NCBI RefSeq assembly: GCF_030296695.1
Contig: NZ_AP027737.1
Location: forward strand, 558,001 to 622,000
Origin: Agromyces mangrovi
GTDB lineage: Bacteria; Actinomycetota; Actinomycetes; Actinomycetales; Microbacteriaceae
Length of the DNA: 64,000 bases
Direction: 5' to 3'
Both the position numbers and the translations under genes were made by a program. This document shows, one piece after another, positions 7,939 through 23,652 of this stretch. Within the stretch, counting starts at the first letter, position 1. Each line of letters begins with the position of its first letter. The notes below the pieces were generated by a model. The model saw only the letters and a list, made by a program, of their open reading frames with translations. It was not told where the DNA came from and did not search any database.

Positions 7939-9804
7939 TCAGGGCGAGTCGGCCAGCGCCGCCGCATCCGTCACCGGCAGCCGGCACGTGAAGTCACGGC
8001 AGAGGTAGGCGGTCGTCCGCCCGTCGCGCATGACCCTGCCGGCGAACAGCTCGAACCCGGCGTTCGCCCAGTGCGGCACGCGCCCCTCGTCGACGACCAC
8101 GGCGACGGATGCCCCGTGGCGCCGCGTGGCGCGTACCAGTTCGGCGTCCGCCCCGGTCGACGGCGCCACCGTGACCAGCTGCGTGAGTCCGCGCGCGAGC
8201 TCGTCGGCGACGCGGAGCGAGGTGCCGAACGCCAACGGCTGCCGCAGCATCGGCTCGGCGACGCGCGCGACCGCGGCGCGCGCGGCGTCCAGGTACGTCG
8301 CGTCGCCGGTCAGCGCGAACAGCGTGGCGCAGGCATCCGCCAGCGCGCTCGGCCCCGACGGCGTGGCCCCCTCCGAGGGGTCCGCCTCCACGACGAGGTC
8401 GTGCGCCCGGAGCACCGGGTCGGTTCCGCCCGGCACCGCGAACACCGGCCCGCCGTCGACCGGCTCCACGACCGCCTCCAAGGTGGCGTCGACCAGCCGC
8501 CGGGCCTCGACCGCGAGCGAGGGTTCGCCGTCGGCGATGGCCACGGCGAGCAGCCCGTTCGCGAGCATGCCGTAGTCCTCGAGGGCGGCCCGCGCAGCGG
8601 ATGCCTCGCCGCCCAGCGACATGCGGATGAGCCGCCCGTCGTCGCTTCGGTGCCGTTCGAGCAGCATCGTCGCCGTCTCCCTGGCGGCGTCGACCCATGC
8701 GGGCTCCTCGAGCAGCGCGCCCGCGGTCGCGAGCCCTTCGATCGCGAGCCCGTTCCACCCGGCCAGCACCTTCTCGTCGATCGCGGGCGCCGGCTGCTCC
8801 GCGCGCGCGGCGGCGTCGAGCGCGTAGTAGCCGCCCTCGGTGCGCTCGCCGTCGACCTCGCTCTCCGAGTCCTGCGCGCTCGCGAAGCCGCCGTCGGGCC
8901 GGCGCAGCACGTCGAGCAGGTACCGCGCGATCCCTCGGGCGGTGCCGACCGCGAGCCCGTCACCGAGCACGGCCGCACGCGCGGCGACCGTCAGCAGCTG
9001 CGCGTTGTCGTACAGCATCCGCTCGTAGTGCGGCTCGCTCCAGTCGACCCGCGTGCCGTAGCGGAAGAAGCCACCCTCGACGGGATCGCGCAACGGCGAC
9101 ACGGCCATCGCGGCGAGGCTGCGGCGCGCCGACGCCGTCGCGTCGCCGCCGTGGCCGAGCAGGAACCCGAGCACGGGTGTCACGGGGAACTTCGGCGCGC
9201 CGCCGTATCCGCCGTGCGTGCGGTCCTCGAGCGCGACGAGGGCGTCGGCCGCCGCGTCCAGCTGCGCCGCGCCGGGCGGTCCGTCGGCCGAGGGCCGCAG
9301 CACGGATGCCTCCGCCAGCGCGTTCGCCAGCGACGACGCGGTGGCGTCGACCTCGTCGCGCCGCTGCGTCCAGGCCTGCGACACGGCGTCGAGCAGCTCG
9401 CCGAACCCGGGCGCTCCGCCGGCCGGGAGCGGCGGGAAGTACGTGCCGGCGTAGAACGCCCGGCCCTCGGGCGTCGCGAACACCGTGAGCGGCCAGCCGA
9501 GGTTGCGCGTGAACGCGCTCGCTGCGGCGAGGTAGCCGGCGTCGACGTCGGGATGCTCCTCCCGATCGACCTTGATCGCGACGAACCCGTCGTTCAGCTG
9601 GGCGGCGACGACCGGATCGCTGAAGCTCTCGCGGGCCATCACGTGGCACCAGTGGCAGGTGGCGTAGCCGATCGACACGAGCACGGGCACGTCGCGGCGG
9701 CGCGCCTCGGCGAACGCCTCCTCGCCCCACGGCCACCAGTCGACCGGGTTGTCGGCGTGCGCGCGCAGGTACGGGCTCAGCGCGCCGCGCAGTCGGTCGG
9801 CCAT
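7939..9804 (-). CDS. Thioredoxin-domain protein of the DUF255 (YyaL/SSP411) family
   Basis: 621 residues, normal for the family. The N-terminal thioredoxin-like domain begins [22 protein letters not shown] and has the CHWCHVM motif (Cys50, Cys53) and a GWPLTVF segment with the usual cis-proline position. The rest (about 230-600) is an alpha/alpha toroid like that of N-acylglucosamine 2-epimerases. The biochemical role is not established. The gene starts two bases after the stop of the glucose-6-phosphate dehydrogenase gene (9807), so the two are probably cotranscribed. Confidence 0.88.
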   Translation of the reverse strand: MADRLRGALSPYLRAHADNPVDWWPWGEEAFAEARRRDVPVLVSIGYATCHWCHVMARESFSDPVVAAQLNDGFVAIKVDREEHPDVDAGYLAAASAFTRNLGWPLTVFATPEGRAFYAGTYFPPLPAGGAPGFGELLDAVSQAWTQRRDEVDATASSLANALAEASVLRPSADGPPGAAQLDAAADALVALEDRTHGGYGGAPKFPVTPVLGFLLGHGGDATASARRSLAAMAVSPLRDPVEGGFFRYGTRVDWSEPHYERMLYDNAQLLTVAARAAVLGDGLAVGTARGIARYLLDVLRRPDGGFASAQDSESEVDGERTEGGYYALDAAARAEQPAPAIDEKVLAGWNGLAIEGLATAGALLEEPAWVDAARETATMLLERHRSDDGRLIRMSLGGEASAARAALEDYGMLANGLLAVAIADGEPSLAVEARRLVDATLEAVVEPVDGGPVFAVPGGTDPVLRAHDLVVEADPSEGATPSGPSALADACATLFALTGDATYLDAARAAVARVAEPMLRQPLAFGTSLRVADELARGLTQLVTVAPSTGADAELVRATRRHGASVAVVVDEGRVPHWANAGFELFAGRVMRDGRTTAYLCRDFTCRLPVTDAAALADSP

Positions 9805-9806
9805 CG

Positions 9807-11180
9807 TCAGTCGTGCTGGGTGGTCGGCCAGGACGAGGGCCCGCGCGACCCGGCCGGGTACTCCTCGAGCGGCACGCGGTCCTCTTCCCACGCCTCGAGG
9901 ATCGGCGTCACGATGCGCCAGCACGCCTCGGCCATCGGCCCGCTGACCGACAGCAGCTCATCGCCGTCGAGGATGCCGCCGAGCACCTCGGCGTACGCCC
10001 CCAGGCGCCCCTCGGTCGAGCGGGACGCGAGTTCCACGGTGCGCAGCGCGAGCAGGTCGTCCGCCCGGTTGACGGCGACGTCGAGCACGATGCGCTCCGG
10101 CTTCATGCCGATCCGGAGCCCCCGCCGCACCTCACCGCTGAAGCCGCGCGGCAGCGAGCTCGGCTCGCGGAGCGTGATCGAGATCTCCTCCCGATCACGT
10201 CCGATCGCCTTCCCGGATCGCAGCACGAACGGCACGCCATGCCACCGCTCGGCGTTCACCTGCAGGGTCACCTCGGTGAGCGTCTCGGTCTCGCGTGCCG
10301 GGTCCACGCCGTCCTCGGCGGCGTAGTCGGGGAAGACGCGCGAGCCGACGCTGCCCGCGGTGTACCGAGCGCGTCGGCTCGCCTCGGACGCATCGCTGCC
10401 CCACACCCGGGTGCGTTCGAGCACGTCGGCCATCGCCCGGTGCATGTCCTCGGACTCGACCGACGCTGGCGGTTCCATGGCGATGAGGGCGAGCACCTGC
10501 AGCAGATGGCTCTGGATCATGTCGCGCAGGGCGCCGGCCCTGTCGTAGTACCCCGCGCGTCCCTCGAGCGCGAGCGATTCGTCGAAGACGACCTCGACGC
10601 GTTCGATGTGGTCGCGATGCCACACGGACTCGAACATGTGGTTCGCAAACCGCAGGCCGGTGAGCGCGAGCACGGTCGTCTTGCCGAGGAAGTGGTCGAC
10701 ACGCACGACGCGCACCCCGTCGGGGAGCCGCGCGAGCAGCGCGTTGAACGCGCGCGCGCTCTCGAGGTCGGTTCCGAACGGCTTCTCGAGCGCGAGCACC
10801 GTGCCGGCCGGCACGTCCATGTCGGCGAGCGTCTCGCATGCCGCGTGCGTCACCGCCGGCGGCAATGCGAAGTAGATCGCCACGGGCCCGGGCAGGTCGT
10901 CGAAGAGTGCCTGCAGGTCGTCACGGCTGGTGGCGTCGGCCTGGCGGTAGCGAGCGGATGCCTCGAGCGAGGCGACGAGCGGATCGTCCTCGTCCGCGCG
11001 GAGCGCCGCGCGAAGGCGCCGACGCCATTCGTCGTCGCTGAGTGCCGACTGCCCCACACCGACGAGGGCGAGCTTCGACCGCCGGTCGTGCATCAGGAGC
11101 TGCCCGAGGCCCGGCAGGAGGAGCCGCGCTGCGAGGTCGCCGTCGGCACCGAGGATCACGAACGTTCGTCGTGTCGCCAT
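9807..11180 (-). CDS. zwf: Glucose-6-phosphate dehydrogenase-like protein
   Basis: 457 residues, slightly shorter than classical Zwf (about 490-510). It would oxidise glucose 6-phosphate to 6-phosphogluconolactone with NAD(P)+. The N-terminus [19 protein letters not shown] is the variant coenzyme fingerprint of this family; the substrate signature RVDHFLGK holds the catalytic His and Lys; the C-terminal half has [13 protein letters not shown]. It is a divergent member and may be a second paralogue. The ATG at 11180 lies seven bases from TAGCAT (11188-11193, minus strand), fitting a leaderless transcript that begins just downstream of the rRNA terminator. Confidence 0.85.
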   Translation of the reverse strand: MATRRTFVILGADGDLAARLLLPGLGQLLMHDRRSKLALVGVGQSALSDDEWRRRLRAALRADEDDPLVASLEASARYRQADATSRDDLQALFDDLPGPVAIYFALPPAVTHAACETLADMDVPAGTVLALEKPFGTDLESARAFNALLARLPDGVRVVRVDHFLGKTTVLALTGLRFANHMFESVWHRDHIERVEVVFDESLALEGRAGYYDRAGALRDMIQSHLLQVLALIAMEPPASVESEDMHRAMADVLERTRVWGSDASEASRRARYTAGSVGSRVFPDYAAEDGVDPARETETLTEVTLQVNAERWHGVPFVLRSGKAIGRDREEISITLREPSSLPRGFSGEVRRGLRIGMKPERIVLDVAVNRADDLLALRTVELASRSTEGRLGAYAEVLGGILDGDELLSVSGPMAEACWRIVTPILEAWEEDRVPLEEYPAGSRGPSSWPTTQHD

Positions 11181-11211
11181 GCGGCCCATGCTAGAGGGCG
11201 CCCCGAACGCA

Positions 11212-11244
11212 CGAAACCCCCAGCATCGCTGCTGGGGGGTTTCG
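11212..11244 (-). terminator. rRNA operon terminator
   Basis: A 14-base left arm (11212-11225, beginning CGAAACCCCC) pairs with 11230-11244 across a four-base loop, with one bulged G. On the minus strand the hairpin follows the 5S rRNA by about a dozen bases and its 3' arm ends in TTTCG. It is strong enough to close the rRNA operon and insulate the glucose-6-phosphate dehydrogenase gene. Confidence 0.85.
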
Positions 11245-11255
11245 TTCAAGGTATG

Positions 11256-11372
11256 TCCGGCGGTGTCCTACTCTCCCACAGGGTGGCCCCTGCAGTACCA
11301 TCGGCGCTGCGAGTCTTAGCTTCCGGGTTCGGAATGGGTCCGGGCGTTTCCCTCGCGCTATGGCCGCCGAAA
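11256..11372 (-). rRNA. rrf: 5S ribosomal RNA
   Basis: About 117 bases. On the minus strand it begins TTTCGGCGGCCATAGCG, contains CCCATTCCGAACCCGGAAGC and ends GTAGGACACCGCCGGA, all standard 5S landmarks; the first and last stretches pair as helix I. End positions may be off by a few bases. It is the last gene of the leftward rRNA operon. Confidence 0.95.
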
Positions 11373-11545
11373 CTCTAGCCACACCCACGCGTGATGGGGG
11401 TGTGTGGTCTCGGGTCCCACCCCGCCAACCCGAAGGCGGGTTGTGGGTGGGTGTTGAGTTGTTGTTCGTGTGGTGGGAACCACAGAGTGGACGCGAGCGA
11501 TCTACAGGCCACACACCCCTGCCTTACACGTGGGTGTGTGTAGTG

Positions 11546-16626
<5,081 letters not shown>

Positions 16627-16780
16627 AAAAAATGGCGCCAACCCAACAAAAAGAGGGCCGACAAATCTGATCTCTGACCAAAGAACAACCAAAACTGGCT
16701 GTCCATCAATCCAAAGGAATCCCACCAACACCCGAAGATGCTGGACGGGGTTCAAAAAATGGCATTGAACATAGTGCACG

Positions 16781-16798
16781 CTATTGAGTTCTCAAGAA
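16781..16798 (-). promoter_or_regulatory. rRNA leader boxA-like antitermination element
   Basis: On the minus strand this reads TTCTTGAGAACTCAATAG, the conserved boxA-type core of actinobacterial rRNA leaders. It lies between the two promoters and the 16S gene and resembles the copy in the 16S-23S spacer (14796-14817). It should recruit NusB/NusE-type antitermination factors. Confidence 0.75.
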
Positions 16799-16851
16799 AC
16801 GGACGCTCCGAAGTGTCAGCCTCTCGGCTTGCCACTCAGGGCAACCTCTCT

Positions 16852-16880
16852 ACTGTATCACCCTCGGGCACCAGGCTCAA
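16852..16880 (-). promoter_or_regulatory. rRNA promoter P2
   Basis: On the minus strand: TTGAGC (16875-16880), 17-base spacer, TACAGT (16852-16857). The spacing is ideal for the main sigma factor. It lies about 225 bases upstream of the 16S 5' end. GC-rich inverted repeats (GCCTGTCG...CGACAGGC) lie just upstream. Confidence 0.7.
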
Positions 16881-16962
16881 ACCGGCCTGTCGCCTCCGAC
16901 AGGCGCAGCCTGACGGATCGCGATCAGTGTGCGATCGCGACGATCGAAAGTGACGAATAGAC

Positions 16963-16991
16963 ATCCTAGGCGCTGCGAAGGGCTCCGACAA
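16963..16991 (-). promoter_or_regulatory. rRNA promoter P1
   Basis: On the minus strand: TTGTCG (16986-16991), 17-base spacer, TAGGAT (16963-16968). It is 111 bases upstream of P2 and has the same architecture. The region 16992-17183, up to the end of the aldo/keto reductase gene, holds no recognisable gene; it may include upstream activating sequence. Confidence 0.65.
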
Positions 16992-17183
16992 GAGCCGGAC
17001 TTCGTTGCGTTGGATGGTCCCGCTTGAGGCCGGGAGGCTCTGCCGCTCTCCCGCACCTTTGGGGTGACGAGTAAGAACACTACGTGCCGCTCGCCGCTTC
17101 GCCAAAACGAACGCGCAGGCCGGGCGTGTCGCGCATCGCGCACCGCCCGGCCCGCGCCCCGAAGAGGCCGTTCAGGCGCGGAA

Positions 17184-18576
<1,393 letters not shown>

Positions 18577-18608
18577 GATGCCCCCGTCGAACGCTTGGAG
18601 AGTTGCAG

Positions 18609-18643
18609 TATCCAATACTAGATATCGACACTATCCAATGCAA
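18609..18643 (-). promoter_or_regulatory. Promoter and probable operator of the DUF4188-AKR operon
   Basis: Minus strand: TTGCAT (18638-18643), 17 bases, TAGTAT (18615-18620), a near-consensus housekeeping promoter. Two direct copies of TATCCAAT (18609-18616 and 18632-18639) are 23 bases apart and cover the -10 and -35, with GATATC between them. This AT-rich island in a GC-rich genome looks like the site of a repressor that is not encoded in this window. Confidence 0.6.
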
Positions 18644-18705
18644 GGGCGAGCGGATGCCCCGGGGCCGCGCACCGCTCGGCCCGGCGCGCCGTACGATGGA
18701 GGGCT

Positions 18706-21700
18706 GTGCTTCCCACGATCACCTACCCCGCCGAGCTGCCGGTCTCCGGCATGCGCGACGAGATCACGCGCGCCGTGCGCGATCACCAGGTCGTGATCGT
18801 GGCCGGCGCGACCGGCTCGGGCAAGACGACGCAGCTGCCGAAGATCTGCCTCGAGCTCGGGCGCGAGTCGATCGCGCACACCCAGCCGCGCCGCATCGCC
18901 GCGCGCACCATCGCCGAGCGCATCGGCGAGGAGCTGGGCTCCGAGGTCGGCGACCTCGTCGGCTACCAGGTGCGCTTCACCGACCGCGTGAGCGAGTCGA
19001 CCCGCATCAAGGTGATGACCGACGGCATCCTGCTCAACGAGATCCACCACGATCGGATGCTGCGCCGCTACGACACGATCATCATCGACGAGGCCCACGA
19101 GCGCAGCCTCAACATCGACTTCCTGCTCGGCTACCTGAAGCAGCTGCTGCCGAAGCGGCCTGACCTCAAGGTGATCGTCACGAGCGCGACGATCGACCCC
19201 GAGAGCTTCGCTCGGCACTTCGCGGATGCCGCGGGCGAACCGGCGCCGGTCATCGAGGTGTCCGGCCGCACCTACCCGGTCGAGATCCGCTACCGCCCGC
19301 TCGTCGGCGAGGCCGGCGACGACGAGGAGGACGAGGGCGCCGCGGCCGACGACAAGGACGTGCAGCAGGGCATCCTCGACGCGCTCGACGAGCTCGACCG
19401 CGAAGCGCCGGGCGACGTGCTCGTGTTCCTCTCGGGCGAGAACGAGATCCGCGACGCCGAGGAGGCGGTGCGCGGCCACGCCGCACGCCGCGGCGGTGCG
19501 GGCGTCACCGAGGTGCTCCCCCTGTACGGCCGACTGTCGGCCGCCGACCAGCACCGCGTGTTCGAGCCGTCGAAGGTCGCGGGCCTCCGGCGCCGGGTGA
19601 TCCTCGCGACGAACGTCGCAGAGACGAGCCTCACCGTGCCCGGCATCCGCTACGTGGTCGACGCCGGCACCGCACGCATCAGCCGCTACTCGACGCGCGC
19701 GAAGGTGCAGCGCCTGCCGATCGAGCCGATCTCGCAGGCGTCGGCGAACCAGCGCTCGGGCCGATCGGGCCGCACGAGCGACGGCATCGCGATCCGCCTC
19801 TACGCCGAGGAGGACTACGAGAAGCGCCCCGAGTTCACCGACCCCGAGGTGCTGCGCACCAACCTCGCGGCGGTCATCCTCCAGATGGCGTCGCTCGGGC
19901 TCGGCGCGGTCGAGGACTTCCCGTTCCTCACGCCACCCGATGTCCGCGGCATCCGCGACGGCCTCGACCTGCTGCGCGAGCTCGGCGCGCTCGAGGACCG
20001 CGACTCGCGCGACGGCCCGCGCCTCACGCGCGTCGGCCGCCAGCTCTCGCGCCTGCCGATCGAGCCCCGCTACGCCCGCATGGTCATCGAGTCGAAGGCG
20101 CAGGGCGTCTCGCGCGAGGTGCTCGCGATCGTGGCCGGCATGACCATCCAGGACCCGCGCGAGCGCCCGCTCGAGAAGCGTGAACAGGCGAACGCGATGC
20201 ACGCCCGGTTCGTCGACCCGACGAGCGACTTCCTCACCCTGCTGAACCTCTGGAACCACCTCGAGGAGCAGCAGCGGCAGCTCGGGTCGAGTGCGTTCCG
20301 GCGCATGTGCCGCACCGAGTTCCTGAACTACCTGCGCGTGCGCGAGTGGCAGGACCTGTACCGCCAGCTCGTGCGCCTCGCGAAGCCGCTCGGCCTGCAC
20401 GTCGGCGAGCCGCGCGTCAACGCCGACGGCATCCACCGGGCGCTGCTGTCGGGGCTGCTCTCGCACATCGGGCTGCGCGACGACACGGCGACGGATGCCG
20501 CGCGGGGACGCGGGAAGGGCCGCCCCGAGGCATCCGGCCGCCGCCCCAGCCGCGAGTTCGTCGGGGCGCGCAACACCCGGTTCCAGGTGTTCCCGGGCTC
20601 GGCGCTCGCGAAGAAGCCGCCGGCCGCGATCATGACCGCCGAGCTCGTCGAGACGAGCCGCCTCTTCGCGCGCACCGCCGCCGCGATCGACCCCGCGTGG
20701 GCCGAGCCGCTCGCCGGGTCGCTCGTGAAGCGCAGCTACGGCGAGCCGCGCTGGGACCCGAAGCAGGGCTCGGCCATCGCCGACGAGAAGGTGCTGCTGT
20801 TCGGCGTGCCGATCGTGCCGAAGCGACGGATGCAGCTGGCACGAGCGGATGCCCCGCTGGCGCGCGAGCTGTTCATCCGGCACGCGCTCGTCGACGAGGA
20901 GTGGGACACCTCGCGCCTCGACCGGCGGGTGTTCGCGTGGGTGCGCGCGAACCGGGCGCTCCGCGCCGAACTCGGCGACCTCGAGGCGCGCACGCGGCGG
21001 CGGGACATCCTGGCCGGCGACGAGGCCGTGGTCGCCTTCTACGAGGAGCGCGTGCCGGCCGACGTGTCGACGACCCGCGGGTTCGAGAAGTGGTGGCGCA
21101 CCGAGCACCGCACGCGGCCCGACCTGTTCACGATGCGGCGCGAGGACCTCGTCGGCGACGAGGCCGACGGCCGCGGCGACGGGTTCCCCGACCAGTGGCG
21201 GCAGGGCGACCAGACGATCCGCCTCGCGTACCGGTTCGACCCGGGCGCCGACGACGACGGCGTGACCGCGACCGTGCCGCTCGTGCTGCTGCCGCGGCTG
21301 TCGCCGGTCGGCTTCGACTGGCAGGTGCCGGGCCTGCGCGACGAACTCGTGCAGGCGATGCTTCGGACGCTCCCGAAGTCGATCCGCCGGTCGGTCGTGC
21401 CGGCGGCCGAGTGGGCCGCGCGCATCGGCGACGAGCTGCCCGGCGGGCCGGAGGACGGCGCGGAGCGCGAGCCGCTCGCCGAGGTCGTCGCCGCCACGAT
21501 CAAGCGACTGACGTTCACGCCCGTCACGGCGGACGACTTCGATCCGGAGCGCGTGCCGGCGCACCTGCGCATGACGTTCCGGGTGGTCGACGAGCGCGGC
21601 CGCGCCGTCGGCTCGGGCACGGACCTCACCGAGCTGCAGCGCCGGCTCGCCGACCGCACGCGTGCGGCCGTGGCCGACGCCGTCTCGAAGCCCGGCCGGG

Positions 21701-22641
21701 CGCGCGGGAGACAGCGCCCCGCCGAGACCGCGGCAGCGGATACCGCAGGAGCGGCGAGCGCAGGACCGGCGATCGCGGAACGCTCGGGCGTGACCGCCTG
21801 GGAGTGGGACGAGCTGCCCCGCCACGTCGACACGCGGCAGGCCGGCAACGTGATCCGCGCCTACCCGGCGCTCGTCGACGACGGGGACGCCGTGTCGGTG
21901 CGGCTGGTCGCGACCGCCGCCGAGCGCGACCGGGCGTCGCGGCGCGGCATCCGTCGCCTGCTCGTGCTGGCCACGCCGTCGCCCGTCTCGTACGTGCAGG
22001 AGCACCTGTCGAACCAGGAGAAGCTGCTGCTCGCGGCGAGCCCCTACGGCGGCACCCGCGCGCTGCTCGACGACTGCCTCGCGGCCTGCGTCGACGCCGT
22101 GCTGCGCGAGCGGCACCCCGACGGGCTGCTGTTCACCCGTGCCGAGTTCGAGGCCGTGCGCGACGCGGTCTCGGCGAGCGTGATGCAGCGACTCGACGAC
22201 ACGGTCGCGCTCGTCACGCGCGTGCTGCAGCGCTGGCGCGAGGCCGACAGGGCGATCCGCGGCGCGACGAGCCTGCCGCTCATGCACGCGCTCGGCGACG
22301 CCCGCGCGCAGCTCGACGCGCTCGTGCGACCCGGCTTCGTGCTCGCGACGGGACTCGAGCGGCTGGTGCACCTGCCCCGCTACGTCGAGGGCATCGTCGT
22401 GCGGGTGCGGAAGCTCCAGGAGCAGCCCGGCCGCGACCGGCAGTGGATGAACGAGCTCGAGAAGGCCACGGCCGCATACGAGTCGGCCGGCGGGGCGATC
22501 CCGCTCGCCGCCGACTCCCCCGCCGAACTCGTGCGCGCCCGCTGGCTGCTCGAGGAGCTGCGGGTGAGCCTGTTCGCGCAGGAGCTGCGCACCGCCGAGC
22601 CGGTCTCGGTGCAGCGCATCGCGAAGGCGCTCGCGGGCTGA
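18706..22641 (+). CDS. hrpA: ATP-dependent RNA helicase HrpA
   Basis: 1311 residues, the usual HrpA size. DEAH-box SF2 helicase: Walker A GATGSGKTTQLP (near residues 34-45), TQPRRIAARTIAER (Ia), DEAHERS (II), SATID (III), and QRSGRSGR (VI), then helicase-associated and OB-fold regions and the long DUF3418 C-terminus. HrpA remodels mRNA or stalled ribosomes. The GTG at 18706 follows GGAGGG; TACGAT at about 18692-18697 is a plausible -10. It is a single-gene unit, divergent from the DUF4188 operon. Confidence 0.95.
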   Translation: MLPTITYPAELPVSGMRDEITRAVRDHQVVIVAGATGSGKTTQLPKICLELGRESIAHTQPRRIAARTIAERIGEELGSEVGDLVGYQVRFTDRVSESTRIKVMTDGILLNEIHHDRMLRRYDTIIIDEAHERSLNIDFLLGYLKQLLPKRPDLKVIVTSATIDPESFARHFADAAGEPAPVIEVSGRTYPVEIRYRPLVGEAGDDEEDEGAAADDKDVQQGILDALDELDREAPGDVLVFLSGENEIRDAEEAVRGHAARRGGAGVTEVLPLYGRLSAADQHRVFEPSKVAGLRRRVILATNVAETSLTVPGIRYVVDAGTARISRYSTRAKVQRLPIEPISQASANQRSGRSGRTSDGIAIRLYAEEDYEKRPEFTDPEVLRTNLAAVILQMASLGLGAVEDFPFLTPPDVRGIRDGLDLLRELGALEDRDSRDGPRLTRVGRQLSRLPIEPRYARMVIESKAQGVSREVLAIVAGMTIQDPRERPLEKREQANAMHARFVDPTSDFLTLLNLWNHLEEQQRQLGSSAFRRMCRTEFLNYLRVREWQDLYRQLVRLAKPLGLHVGEPRVNADGIHRALLSGLLSHIGLRDDTATDAARGRGKGRPEASGRRPSREFVGARNTRFQVFPGSALAKKPPAAIMTAELVETSRLFARTAAAIDPAWAEPLAGSLVKRSYGEPRWDPKQGSAIADEKVLLFGVPIVPKRRMQLARADAPLARELFIRHALVDEEWDTSRLDRRVFAWVRANRALRAELGDLEARTRRRDILAGDEAVVAFYEERVPADVSTTRGFEKWWRTEHRTRPDLFTMRREDLVGDEADGRGDGFPDQWRQGDQTIRLAYRFDPGADDDGVTATVPLVLLPRLSPVGFDWQVPGLRDELVQAMLRTLPKSIRRSVVPAAEWAARIGDELPGGPEDGAEREPLAEVVAATIKRLTFTPVTADDFDPERVPAHLRMTFRVVDERGRAVGSGTDLTELQRRLADRTRAAVADAVSKPGRARGRQRPAETAAADTAGAASAGPAIAERSGVTAWEWDELPRHVDTRQAGNVIRAYPALVDDGDAVSVRLVATAAERDRASRRGIRRLLVLATPSPVSYVQEHLSNQEKLLLAASPYGGTRALLDDCLAACVDAVLRERHPDGLLFTRAEFEAVRDAVSASVMQRLDDTVALVTRVLQRWREADRAIRGATSLPLMHALGDARAQLDALVRPGFVLATGLERLVHLPRYVEGIVVRVRKLQEQPGRDRQWMNELEKATAAYESAGGAIPLAADSPAELVRARWLLEELRVSLFAQELRTAEPVSVQRIAKALAG

Positions 22642-22681
22642 CGCGGCGCTGCCGCGCCGCACGCTCAATCGCGCGAGCGTC

Positions 22682-23185
22682 TCAGCCGTGCAGCGCGCGG
22701 AAGCGCTCCTCGTAGTCGCCCGAGAGCTCGCCGAACCGGCGGTCCCACGCGGCCTCGTCGGCGTGCGTCGGCAGCGGGTCGACGACGTGCCGGCCGAGCT
22801 GCTCGAGGTACACGTGCCAGCCCGCGCCGTAGTAGATCGATTGGACGCCCTCGTGCCGGAGGCGCAGGCGCGTGCCCCCGTCAACCTGCGCGAGCTCGAC
22901 GCGCAGCACGGTCGGCTGCTCCTCGCGCGCGTGCCAGACGGTCTCGAACGAGCGCGGCGGGTCGCACGAGGTGACCTCACCCACGCCCCACACGCTGCCG
23001 TCGGAGGCGATCGCCTCCCAGCTGCCGCCCACGCGCAGGTCGCCGCGGTACTCCGTCATCCATCGGGCCAGTCGCTCGGGCGTCGTGACCGCCTCCCAGA
23101 GGTCGTCGGGCGTCGTCGGGTAGACCTCGTCGAACTCGAGGAGGAAGCCCTCGCCGTGCCGGGTGATCTCGCAGTCCATGCTCAT
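22682..23185 (-). CDS. SRPBCC (AHSA1-like) domain protein
   Basis: 167 residues with an activator-of-Hsp90-ATPase-homologue-1-like fold: EVYPTTPDDLWEAVTTPERLARWMTEYRGDLRVGG is the typical opening, split here only by normal family variation. Such proteins bind hydrophobic ligands, but no ligand is known for this one. It overlaps the stop of the ArsR gene (ATGA at 23182-23185), and ArsR-SRPBCC pairs are common in actinobacteria, so its expression should be controlled by that repressor. Confidence 0.88.
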   Translation of the reverse strand: MSMDCEITRHGEGFLLEFDEVYPTTPDDLWEAVTTPERLARWMTEYRGDLRVGGSWEAIASDGSVWGVGEVTSCDPPRSFETVWHAREEQPTVLRVELAQVDGGTRLRLRHEGVQSIYYGAGWHVYLEQLGRHVVDPLPTHADEAAWDRRFGELSGDYEERFRALHG

Positions 23186-23571
23186 GTCGTCTCCGTCTCG
23201 TCGGTGCGGTCGCGGTCGTGGGTGGGATCGTCGGCGGCGTCCGGCGCGCGCCGCCCCCGCAGTCCGCGGGCGACCTCGGTGTGCAGGGCGTCGAGCCGCT
23301 GCGACCACTGCGCGCGGTAGCGCGCGAGCTGTCGCTCGGCGTCGTCGATGCCCGCGCCGTCGACCGCGTAGAGCCGACGGGCGCCCTCGGCCCGCACGGT
23401 CGCGAACCCGGTCTCGCGCAGCACCCGCAGGTGCCGGGAGACCGCGGGCTGGGTGATGCCGAACTCGCCGGCGATCACCTCGACGATCGCGCCCGCGGGC
23501 CGCTCGCCGTCGGCGAGGAGCTCGAGGATGCGCCGGCGGACCGGGTCGCCGAGGACATCGAATGCGTGCAC
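23182..23571 (-). CDS. ArsR family transcriptional regulator
   Basis: 129 residues. A winged helix-turn-helix covers about residues 5-75: DVLGDPVRRRILELLADGE and the recognition helix region GITQPAVSRHLRVLRETG. No cysteine-based metal site is visible, so it is likely a non-metal member. The C-terminus is charged and disordered. The start is the GTG at 23571, with an imperfect -10 (TACGAA) six bases upstream. It is cotranscribed with the SRPBCC gene and divergent from an MFS gene, and probably binds the palindrome at 23599-23614 between them. Confidence 0.88.
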   Translation of the reverse strand: MHAFDVLGDPVRRRILELLADGERPAGAIVEVIAGEFGITQPAVSRHLRVLRETGFATVRAEGARRLYAVDGAGIDDAERQLARYRAQWSQRLDALHTEVARGLRGRRAPDAADDPTHDRDRTDETETT

Positions 23572-23598
23572 GGTCCATTCGTATCAGGAATCAGTTAT

Positions 23599-23614
23599 AT
23601 CAGTCAAGACTGAT
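23599..23614. promoter_or_regulatory. Probable ArsR operator
   Basis: ATCAGTC-AA-GACTGAT is a perfect inverted repeat with 7-base arms. Further ATCAG copies occur just upstream (TATCAGGAATCAG, 23582-23594). It lies in the 81-base divergent region between the ArsR and MFS starts, so one bound regulator could repress both transcripts. Confidence 0.6.
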
Positions 23615-23652
23615 GTGATTTCGGATGCTCCGCCGGAACGTAGAGTGCAGAT

